Source: Planctomycetota bacterium (lineage in GTDB: Bacteria; Planctomycetota; Planctomycetia; Gemmatales; Gemmataceae). From it: a stretch of 64,000 nt of DNA. Location of the stretch: the NCBI GenBank assembly GCA_016873095.1, contig VGYC01000002.1, forward strand, positions 38,591 to 102,590, in the 5' to 3' direction. Under the pieces are notes generated by a model. The model saw nothing but the letters and a program-made list of their open reading frames with translations. It did not search any database and was not told the DNA's origin. Position 1 is the first letter of the stretch, and the number at the start of each line of letters is the position of its first letter. Shown in pieces: positions 32,296 to 39,647 of this stretch. Made by a program: the position numbers and the translations under genes.

Positions 32296-34024
32296 GAAAC
32301 GGGTTTCCAGGCGGAATTCTGAGCAGGGGAACGCCGCTGTAATCGACCTCGAGCGCCGGTCCGGCGGGTTGCCAGGTCCGTGGTCCGGACTCCGCCAGCC
32401 GAGCGCCCCAGACGGAGATCGTCGCACGCAATTGCACGACGTCCCCGGCGTATTCGGGCCGTAGCCAGACGATATGCTCGCCGGTGAAACGACGGCGATT
32501 GCCCTCGGCGTCAAAAAGCTCGATGGCCTCCGCGGCGGCCTGATCGCTGCTCGCAAGGATCACCCGTTCCCCGTGCCAGCGCATCTGTCGCAGGCGGCGG
32601 GCCAGGGCGTCCGTATCGCTTTCCAGGTCGGCGCCCTGCAAGGCGGCCTGCGCGACGGCGCTGAGGATGTCCGCGTTCAGAAGCAGGTCCTGTGTGCCGG
32701 TGTTGGACACGCGTTCCTCGCCGCCGACGCTTGTCTTCGCGCCGAAGCCGGCCTCCGCGTCCATGGGCGTGCGATGGCTGAAAAACACCAGAGGCGCTGG
32801 CATGTCGAGGATGTTCCAGGCCACAGCGCGGTCGCGGTAGACATGGTTCAAGGTGAGCGAGTCGCCGTTGATGATGACCAGATTGCGCAGCTCGCGCGGG
32901 GCCATGCCGTACAGGGCGCGGAGAAAGCGCCGCGCACGCTGCGAGCCGGTCGGCAAGGCCAGGATCTGCGGCTGGCCCTGCAGCTGGGCGCTGTTGGCGA
33001 GAAACACGCCGGCCGCCTGAACTTCGCGCGGATTGGCCAGGTTGAAGTCACCGACGCCGTAATAGATGTAATCGTTGAAGCTCAACCGCGATTGCGTCGG
33101 TTGCCGGCCTGTAAAGAACGTGTCGCGAAACACGCGCCCGAACCGGTCCGCCAGATCGAGCGAGTAGCGATCGTCCATCCAGCCGAGCGTGTAGAGCATG
33201 GGCGACATCAGGTGACCGCCGCCGGCTAGCGCGCCGGTCATGCCAAGCGGCGTCCCCTCGGCCAGGACGCCGGCAAAGTAGGCCGGATCGCGTTTCACAC
33301 CGAGCCAGATGTCCCGGTGTTCCTGGATGAAGTCCATCAGCGCCTCGGCCATCCTCGAGTTGGTGAACGCGAAGCGAAAGCTGCGGCCGGCGTACAGTTC
33401 GACAAGCTTGGGCCAGGCGCGGCGCGTGAGGCTGTCTTCCTGTGTGCCGCGAGGCTTGTAGTCGCCCGGATAAAGCTGGTCCGCCGTGGCCGTGGAGATC
33501 AAGAACAACGGCGGCTTCCCGGACCAGCTTTCGACACGCGCCGACAGCGCCCGTCCCAGTGCGACCGCCCGGTCGCTGGTGTCGCCCCCCAGGATGGCCA
33601 GCGGAGCGGGTTGCCGTTCCGCCAGTCGCTCGATCCAGGCGGCGGCATCCATCTCGCTGCTCAGCTTGTACCAGCGCACCCACAGCGTGCCTTGTTCGCC
33701 GCCCTCGAGGCGAAGGCCGAACTCGGGCACGCCGGCGGTATGCTTGAGAAACGCTTGATCGAGCACGACTTGCAGAGGCGGGGAGGCCGGCGCGATGCGC
33801 GGCCATTCGCGGACCAGGTAGCTTGCTGCCGCAACCAGGCGCTCCCAGGCCTCGTCGCTCGTCGCTGGCGCGATCAGCGCGATCTCCTGGTGCCCCGTCG
33901 GCACCACTTTCACTTCCCCCATGCGCATCCGGTCCAGCACACCTTGCGAGCGCAGCACCAGGTAGCCGGCGCTCGCTAGCACCAGCATGACGATGGCCCC
34001 GGCAATGACTCGGAAAACGCGCAT
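32282..34024 (-). CDS. Membrane-anchored protein resembling periplasmic binding proteins, partner of the histidine kinase
   Basis: 580 residues from ATG 34024 with an N-terminal anchor (FRVIAGAIVMLVLASAGYLVL). The rest has alternating strands and helices: VPTGHQEIALIAPATSDEAW, LAILGGDTSDRAVALGRAL, LVIINGDSLTLNHVYRD, HRTPMDAEAGFGA. It may resemble a type 1 periplasmic-binding or ABC substrate-binding fold, but I recognise no precise family. The coding overlap with the kinase gene suggests that it delivers an extracytoplasmic signal to it. Function is inferred from context only. Confidence 0.55.
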   Translation of the reverse strand: MRVFRVIAGAIVMLVLASAGYLVLRSQGVLDRMRMGEVKVVPTGHQEIALIAPATSDEAWERLVAAASYLVREWPRIAPASPPLQVVLDQAFLKHTAGVPEFGLRLEGGEQGTLWVRWYKLSSEMDAAAWIERLAERQPAPLAILGGDTSDRAVALGRALSARVESWSGKPPLFLISTATADQLYPGDYKPRGTQEDSLTRRAWPKLVELYAGRSFRFAFTNSRMAEALMDFIQEHRDIWLGVKRDPAYFAGVLAEGTPLGMTGALAGGGHLMSPMLYTLGWMDDRYSLDLADRFGRVFRDTFFTGRQPTQSRLSFNDYIYYGVGDFNLANPREVQAAGVFLANSAQLQGQPQILALPTGSQRARRFLRALYGMAPRELRNLVIINGDSLTLNHVYRDRAVAWNILDMPAPLVFFSHRTPMDAEAGFGAKTSVGGEERVSNTGTQDLLLNADILSAVAQAALQGADLESDTDALARRLRQMRWHGERVILASSDQAAAEAIELFDAEGNRRRFTGEHIVWLRPEYAGDVVQLRATISVWGARLAESGPRTWQPAGPALEVDYSGVPLLRIPPGNPFHEPD

Positions 34025-34103
34025 GGTGATGTAGATACAATACCGCAGTCGCCGCCAATCGCGAAGAGTAAGAGTCTGCAAGCGGGCAAGCGGGAGTCTG
34101 CCG

Positions 34104-35399
34104 ATGTATATACTGGCCCTGGACGTCGGCACGTCGTCGGTCAAGGCAGCGGTGCTGGACACGGCGAGCGGGGCGCTCGCCGCAGCGCTGGCGCACGTCG
34201 CATACGACCTCGATCATCCAACGCCGGACGCCGCCGAGGTTCCCGCGGAGCGTCTGTGGAGCGCGGTCGCCGCCGCCGCGCGACAGGCCACGCTGCGCGC
34301 GCCGGAAGTGGAAGGCATCGGCATGTCGGTGATGGCGCCGGCGCTTGTGCTGCTCGATGCTGCGGACAGGCCGTGCGGCCCGATCTGGACGCACCTCGAC
34401 CGACGTTCGCGGGCCGCCGCCCGGCAAACCTGGCAAACCGTCGGCGAAGAGTTTCTGGCAACCGTCGGCAACCGGCCGTTGCCGGGCGGAATCTCCGTCA
34501 TCGACTATCGACAGCAACTTGTGGCCGATCCCTACCTGGCCAGCGAGACGAAGAGCTACCTGCACCTCAACGGCTGGCTCGGGTTACGGATGACGGGCGC
34601 GAAGGCGTTCGACCCGGCCAATGCGTCGTTCAGCGGCCTGTTCAACACCATGACGGATCAAACCTGGTCGCCGCGCTGGTGCCGCTACTTCGAGGTCGAT
34701 CCTGCCTGGTTGCCGCCGGTGCTGTGCGGGACCAGCACGATCGGCCATGTGCGCAGCGCCGTCGCCGCGGAACTGGGCACGCCGGCGGGAATCCCGGTCA
34801 AGCTGGGCACGGCAGACACGTCGCTGGCCATGCTGGCGGCCGGTATGGGCGCCGGCGACTTGCTGCACGTCGTCGGCACCACGCAGGTCCTCGCCGTCCT
34901 CGTGGACAGGCCGGTGGCTCATGCGGACCGCCTGACGCGCCGGCACGGTGTTGGCGCTGCCTTCGTCTATGTTGCGCACAATCCGGTCGGCGGTGTTGCC
35001 CTTGACTGGCTGCATCAACTCTGTTTCCGCGAGCAAAGCGCCGAGGAGTTTTTTGACACGACCATCGCCGCGGCCGATGGCCGGCAAACGCGAGTCACGC
35101 TCGATCCGCCTTTCCTCGGGGGAGACCGCCTGCAGATCGAGGCCCACCGGGCCGCCTTCCGCGACCTGGAAGTGACGACCGACCGCATGGACCTGCTCGC
35201 GGCCCTGCTGCAAGCGATGGTCCGCCAGCACCGGCACGCGCTGGACATCATCGCGCCCGGCCGGAAATTCCAGCGTATCTTCCTGACTGGCGGCGGGGCG
35301 GACGTCATGCGGCGCTTGCTGCCGGAGTACCATACCGCCGTGTCCCATCCCTTCGCGGAAGGCTCACTGCACGGGGTTTCGCGGTTGTTCGTGTCCTGA
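34104..35399 (+). CDS. FGGY-family carbohydrate kinase
   Basis: 431 residues. The N-terminal LALDVGTSSVKAAVLD is the first FGGY ATPase motif; GIGMSVMAPALVLLD and IWTHLDRRS follow the pattern of xylulo- and related kinases, and FLTGGGADVMRRLLPEY is the C-terminal adenosine motif. It phosphorylates a sugar or polyol with ATP. It is slightly shorter than the 480-520 residues of typical XylB. No sugar transporter or isomerase is adjacent, so the substrate cannot be guessed. Divergent from the binding-protein-like gene at 34024. Confidence 0.9.
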   Translation: MYILALDVGTSSVKAAVLDTASGALAAALAHVAYDLDHPTPDAAEVPAERLWSAVAAAARQATLRAPEVEGIGMSVMAPALVLLDAADRPCGPIWTHLDRRSRAAARQTWQTVGEEFLATVGNRPLPGGISVIDYRQQLVADPYLASETKSYLHLNGWLGLRMTGAKAFDPANASFSGLFNTMTDQTWSPRWCRYFEVDPAWLPPVLCGTSTIGHVRSAVAAELGTPAGIPVKLGTADTSLAMLAAGMGAGDLLHVVGTTQVLAVLVDRPVAHADRLTRRHGVGAAFVYVAHNPVGGVALDWLHQLCFREQSAEEFFDTTIAAADGRQTRVTLDPPFLGGDRLQIEAHRAAFRDLEVTTDRMDLLAALLQAMVRQHRHALDIIAPGRKFQRIFLTGGGADVMRRLLPEYHTAVSHPFAEGSLHGVSRLFVS

Positions 35400-35603
35400 G
35401 AACCCTTTTCAAGGGGGCCGGCGTCTGTGGCATTGGGGCATTGTCATTTTCTGGGAATTTCGCGACGGCGTTCAACGGCAGGAAGGTCACGACCGATTCG
35501 CTGTCCAATTCCTTGATTTGGCGAAACTTTCCGCCCTGATCGCGGTTTATAGGATGAACGAATACAATTAATGCCATCTGGTCGTGGATAAGAGGGGGGA
35601 ATC

Positions 35604-37232
35604 ATGGCGGCGAGCGCACGCACGGCGGCACATGGACTGTTGGCGTTGCTGCTGGTGAGTGTCGGCAGCGCGGCGGCGGATGACGCGCCTGCGAAAAAGC
35701 CGGGTGTCGCCAAGTCGAAGGCCGTCAAGTCGGCTCCGGCTGCGAGGATGGATGCCGCCGCCCTGGCGCGCCTGATTGACCAGCAGGTGAATTCGCGGCT
35801 GGAAGCGGAAGGCGTCCAGGCTTCGCCCCGAGCCGACGATGGCGAGTTCCTTCGCCGTGCCTATCTCGATCTTGTCGGCGTCATTCCTCCACCTGAAAAA
35901 GTCACCGAATTCCTGGATGCAACCAATCCCGACAAGCGGGCCCGCCTGATAGATGAATTGCTGACCAATCCGCGCTTTGGCAGCCACATGGCGGAGACCT
36001 GGTCGAACCTGATGTTGCCGGTGGAGTCGAACAACCGCCGCGTCCAGAGCGGTCCGTTCCGCACCTGGCTGGCGGCCGGCTTCAACAAGAACACGCCTCT
36101 GAACAAGCTGGTCCACGACCTGCTCACCGCCTCGGGCCCGCAGAACCAGAACGGCGCGGTCACGTACTTCATCGCCAATCCGACGGTGGACAAGATCACC
36201 GACAACGTCACCAAGATGTTTCTCGGCGTGCGCTTGCAATGCGCCCAGTGCCACAACCATCCGTTTGTGGAGATCAAGCAGGACGAGTACTGGGGCATGG
36301 CCGGCTTCTTCCGCAAGGTCCGCCTGTCGCAGAATCCGAACAAGGCGGCCAAGACGGGCACTTCGGTCGGCATCTCCGAGGTCGGCAATGTCGGCAAGGG
36401 CCGCAAGGCGCCGTTGCCGGAATCCGCCAAGAACGTGCCCGCCCGCTTCCTGGGCGGTGAGCAGCCCAAGATGAACCCGGCCGAGCCGTTTCGGCCAGTG
36501 GTCGCCAAATGGCTGACCTCCGCTGACAATCCGTATTTTGCCAGAGCGATGACCAATCGGGTCTGGTATCAGCTCTTTGGCCGGGGCATCTGCAACCCCG
36601 TGGACGACATGCACGACGGCAATCCGCCGTCGCACCCCGAACTCTTGACGGCCCTGTCCGAGCAGCTCAAGGCCAACGACTTCGACCTGCGCTATCTCAT
36701 CCGGGCCATCTGCAATAGCCAGGCCTATCAGCGCACCAGCAAGCCGGCCGGCAACAACAAGGACGACAAGGAACTGTTCAGCCACGCGGCCGTGCGCGTC
36801 CTGACGCCCGAGCAACTCTACGACTCATTGACGTCGATTGTCGGCCAGGGCCGCGTCGCACTTGCTCCAAAGCGGAAACAGGCAGCCGGCCAGCGCGGCG
36901 CCGGTGGGCCGCGCGACGCCTTCATTGCCTTCTTCCGCGTGGACGAATCCTCTGATCCCACCGAATACCAGGCGGGCATCCCTCAGGCCCTTCGCCTCAT
37001 GAACTCGCCGCAAACCTCCAGCGCGGCAGTGATCGAGCGGCTCGCCGGTAAGGGAATCGAGCCTCGGCAAGTAATCGAGCAACTGGTCATCACCGTGCTG
37101 TCGCGACGGCCGACAGACCAGGAGATTCAGCGCTTCACACAGTATGTCGCCATGCAGGACAGTCCGCGCGCCGGCTATGCCGACGTGCTCTGGGCCTTGC
37201 TGAACTCCAGCGAGTTCGCCTTGAACCACTAA
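35604..37232 (+). CDS. DUF1549/DUF1553 exported protein
   Basis: 542 residues, RBS GGGGGGA, signal peptide (HGLLALLLVSVGSAAADD). DUF1549: EFLRRAYLDLVGVIPPPEKV and LLTNPRFGSHMAETWSNL; the segment CAQCHNHPF resembles a heme-type CxxCH. DUF1553: NPYFARAMTNRVWYQLFGRGICNPVDD and SHPELLTAL. These proteins, together with DUF1501, are hallmark planctomycete and verrucomicrobial exported pairs, thought to relate to polysaccharide degradation, but without a proven activity. The DUF1501 gene follows 52 bases later in an evident operon. Confidence 0.92.
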   Translation: MAASARTAAHGLLALLLVSVGSAAADDAPAKKPGVAKSKAVKSAPAARMDAAALARLIDQQVNSRLEAEGVQASPRADDGEFLRRAYLDLVGVIPPPEKVTEFLDATNPDKRARLIDELLTNPRFGSHMAETWSNLMLPVESNNRRVQSGPFRTWLAAGFNKNTPLNKLVHDLLTASGPQNQNGAVTYFIANPTVDKITDNVTKMFLGVRLQCAQCHNHPFVEIKQDEYWGMAGFFRKVRLSQNPNKAAKTGTSVGISEVGNVGKGRKAPLPESAKNVPARFLGGEQPKMNPAEPFRPVVAKWLTSADNPYFARAMTNRVWYQLFGRGICNPVDDMHDGNPPSHPELLTALSEQLKANDFDLRYLIRAICNSQAYQRTSKPAGNNKDDKELFSHAAVRVLTPEQLYDSLTSIVGQGRVALAPKRKQAAGQRGAGGPRDAFIAFFRVDESSDPTEYQAGIPQALRLMNSPQTSSAAVIERLAGKGIEPRQVIEQLVITVLSRRPTDQEIQRFTQYVAMQDSPRAGYADVLWALLNSSEFALNH

Positions 37233-37284
37233 GCCCGCGTCAGATAACCTGGGACACCACGCCTCTCGAACGATCAGGAAAGGG

Positions 37285-38553
37285 ATGACAATGATGGACA
37301 ACGTATCTCGCCGCGACCTGCTGAAGCTGTCGGCAGCGGGCGTGCTGGGCGTGTCGACGTCCGGCTGGTTCAACGTGCTGGCGAGCCGCGCGGCCGAGAC
37401 GCGTCGGCAGCACAAATCGTGCATCCTCCTGTGGATGGACGGCGGGCCAAGCCACAAGGACACGTTCGATCTGCGGCCCGGCACGGCGCAGGGCGGCCCC
37501 TTCCAGCAGATCCAGACTTCCGTCAATGGCATCCAGATCAGCGAGCATTTCCCGCGCTTTGCCCGGCAGATGCAGCACGCGGCCATCATCCGCAGCATGA
37601 GCACCGGCGAGGGGGCTCACGGGCGGGCCAAGTACTACCTGCACACCGGCTACAAGGAGGGCGTGGGCGGCCTGCACTATCCCAGCATCGGCTCCATCGC
37701 GGCCATGGAGATCGGCGATCGCAACAACCCGATGCCCAACTTCGTTTCGATCGGCAACCGCAGCTACGGCTCCGGTTTCCTCGGACCTCGCCATCAGCCG
37801 CTCATCGTCAACAGCGCCGCGCGCGGCGTCGACAACCTCCGCCCACTCGTCGCCGAGCGGCAGTTCACCAGCCGCGTCGGGCTGCTTGACGAACTGGAGC
37901 AGAGCTTTCACCGCACCCACGAGGCGGGCACCAGCCTGGCGCATCGCACGACCTACCAGCGTGCCGTGACGCTGATGCGCGACCGGGGCGCCCGGGCTTT
38001 CGATATCTCCGGCGAATCGCAGGCAACGCGCACCGCCTACGGCAGCGGCGCCTTCGGCGAAGGCTGCCTGCTGGCCCGCCGACTCGTCGAGGCCGGCGTC
38101 ACGTTTGTCGAGGTCACCCTCGGCGGCTGGGACACGCATCAGAACAATTTCAACCGCGTCCGCCAGCTGTCGCAGCAGGTGGACCAGGCCATGAGCCAGC
38201 TCGTCGCGGACCTTCGCGAGCGCGGCTTGCTAGATAGCACGCTGGTGATCTGGATGGGTGAGTTCGGCCGTACGCCGCGCATCAACAACCGCGGCGCCCA
38301 GCCGGGCCGCGACCACTTCCCGCGAGCCTGGAGCTCCGTGCTCATCGGCGGTGGCGTCCGCGGCGGGCAAGTGATTGGCCGCACCGACGCCGAGGCCGCC
38401 ACGGTCGCCGAGCGCCCCGTCAACACGCTCGACTTCATGGCCACCATCTGCCGCATCCTCGGCATCGATTACACCAAGATGAACCAGACGCCGATCGGCC
38501 GCCCCATCCGTATCGTGGACCGCGGCGGCAACCACATCCGCGAGCTGGTGTAG
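37285..38553 (+). CDS. DUF1501 family Tat-exported protein
   Basis: 422 residues. A twin-arginine signal is visible (SRRDLLKLSAAGVLGVS). The DUF1501 body has an alkaline-phosphatase-superfamily look: ILLWMDGGPSHKDTFDLRPG at the start, VEVTLGGWDTHQNNF in the middle, and the metal-type MGEFGRTPRINN and GRDHFPRAWS late. The DUF1501 family is related to sulfatases and phosphatases by fold. Partner of the preceding DUF1549/DUF1553 gene. Confidence 0.92.
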   Translation: MTMMDNVSRRDLLKLSAAGVLGVSTSGWFNVLASRAAETRRQHKSCILLWMDGGPSHKDTFDLRPGTAQGGPFQQIQTSVNGIQISEHFPRFARQMQHAAIIRSMSTGEGAHGRAKYYLHTGYKEGVGGLHYPSIGSIAAMEIGDRNNPMPNFVSIGNRSYGSGFLGPRHQPLIVNSAARGVDNLRPLVAERQFTSRVGLLDELEQSFHRTHEAGTSLAHRTTYQRAVTLMRDRGARAFDISGESQATRTAYGSGAFGEGCLLARRLVEAGVTFVEVTLGGWDTHQNNFNRVRQLSQQVDQAMSQLVADLRERGLLDSTLVIWMGEFGRTPRINNRGAQPGRDHFPRAWSSVLIGGGVRGGQVIGRTDAEAATVAERPVNTLDFMATICRILGIDYTKMNQTPIGRPIRIVDRGGNHIRELV

Positions 38554-38597
38554 ATCTGGCCTCGCATCGGCTTCGCTGAACGCGAGATGGGCGCAAT

Positions 38598-38635
38598 GCA
38601 CAGGCACTCGGTCGTTTTCGGCCGAGTGCCTGTGC
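38598..38635 (+). terminator. 14-bp hairpin after the DUF1549-DUF1501 operon
   Basis: Perfect arms 38598-38611 and 38622-38635 with a 10-base loop, 45 bases after the DUF1501 stop. There is no long T-run behind it (only TATTG), so it would be a weak or factor-dependent terminator. Confidence 0.5.
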
Positions 38636-38688
38636 TATTGCTAGTTGGCCATTTCATAAGTTCCTGAGCAGTGGATGGGCCGAATTCA

Positions 38689-38767
38689 GGGAGGGCGAGG
38701 CTCCTGCCGAGCCGTGAACCCGCTTGGTTCTTGTCGCTCCACGGCTCGGCAGGAGCCTCGCCCTCCC
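38689..38767. repeat. Perfect 28-bp palindrome, class A copy 2
   Basis: Arms 38689-38716 and 38740-38767 are exact inverted copies with a 23-base loop; the arms start GGGAGGGCGAGGC. The same arm occurs in degenerate form at 1126-1227. It is 81 bases from the stop of the LolD-like ATPase gene. The near-perfect match of arms suggests recent activity or strong selection for the hairpin. Confidence 0.8.
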
Positions 38768-38847
38768 AGCGCCGACCACACTACACGAACATTTCGGTTG
38801 GTCTGGTTCAACCATAGGTTGCGATATGTGCGTTCCTGGCTGCGCCA

Positions 38848-39570
38848 TCATTCGCGTGTCCGATCCTCGATGATCTTGCCGTCGCGAATGCGGATGAGAC
38901 GCTTGGCGCGCTCGCCGATCTCGGGGCTGTGGGTGACCAGGATCAGCGTCATTTTTTTCTCGGCATGGAGTTGCTCGAAAAGTTTCAGGATCTCCTCGCC
39001 GCTGGCGGTGTCGAGGTTGCCGGTCGGCTCATCGGCGAGAAGAATGCGCGGCTCGTTGGAGAGGGCGCGAGCGATGGCGACGCGCTGGCGCTCGCCGCCG
39101 GAGAGCTTGGTGGGCAGATGGTTGAGTCGATGGCCGAGACCGACCAGCTCGAGCAACTCGGCGGCGCGCTTGCGGCGGGCGCCGGCAGGCAGGTTGCCCT
39201 CGAACATGGGGATCTGCACGTTCTCGGAGGCGGTCAGGGTCGGCAGCAGGTTGAACGACTGAAAAACGAAGCCGATCTTCTGGCTGCGAAGCTGATTGCG
39301 CAGCCCGCGGTTGGACATCGGCACGCCTTCGAAGTAGATTTCGCCGGCAGTGGGCAGGTCGAGGCCGGCGAGCAGGTTGAGCAAGGTGGACTTGCCGCTG
39401 CCGCTGGGCCCCATGATGGCGATGTGCTCGCCGTCGTGGACTTTTAGGCTAACCTCCTGCAGGGCGGTGACCCGGCCGTCGGGATAGACGCGCTGGACCT
39501 TGTCACAAAAGATGAGGCAAGAATTGGTCCCCGCAACGCGACTGCCTTCGGCCGGCTCGGCTTGGTTCAT
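38848..39570 (-). CDS. ABC transporter ATP-binding protein, LolD/MacB type
   Basis: 240 residues from ATG 39570, preceded by GGGGAAGG at a good distance. An ATG 24 bases upstream is in frame but lies at the predicted transcription start. Walker A GPSGSGKST, signature LSGGERQR, Walker B ILLADEPTGNLD and the H-loop THSPEIGE are intact; NLLPTLTASENVQIPM is typical of the LolD/FtsE/MacB group that works with mechanotransmission-type permeases. No permease gene is adjacent, so the partner lies elsewhere. Confidence 0.9.
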   Translation of the reverse strand: MNQAEPAEGSRVAGTNSCLIFCDKVQRVYPDGRVTALQEVSLKVHDGEHIAIMGPSGSGKSTLLNLLAGLDLPTAGEIYFEGVPMSNRGLRNQLRSQKIGFVFQSFNLLPTLTASENVQIPMFEGNLPAGARRKRAAELLELVGLGHRLNHLPTKLSGGERQRVAIARALSNEPRILLADEPTGNLDTASGEEILKLFEQLHAEKKMTLILVTHSPEIGERAKRLIRIRDGKIIEDRTRE

Positions 39571-39602
39571 GAACGCCTTCCCCGTTGAAGTCATATGCAG
39601 TG

Positions 39603-39630
39603 AATATAGGCACGGCAGGCGCGGAGTCAA
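39603..39630 (-). promoter_or_regulatory. Candidate sigma70-like promoter of the LolD-like gene
   Basis: On the minus strand TTGACT (39625-39630) is followed after 16 bases by TATATT (39603-39608). The start point would be near 39595, which supports the ATG at 39570 over the one at 39594. Confidence 0.5.
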
Positions 39631-39647
39631 AGCGAGGATCGCGGGAG

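Noticed and set aside
35604..38553. DUF1549/DUF1501 pair as a novel system
   Set aside because: It is a widespread and known planctomycete gene pair, although uncharacterised biochemically.
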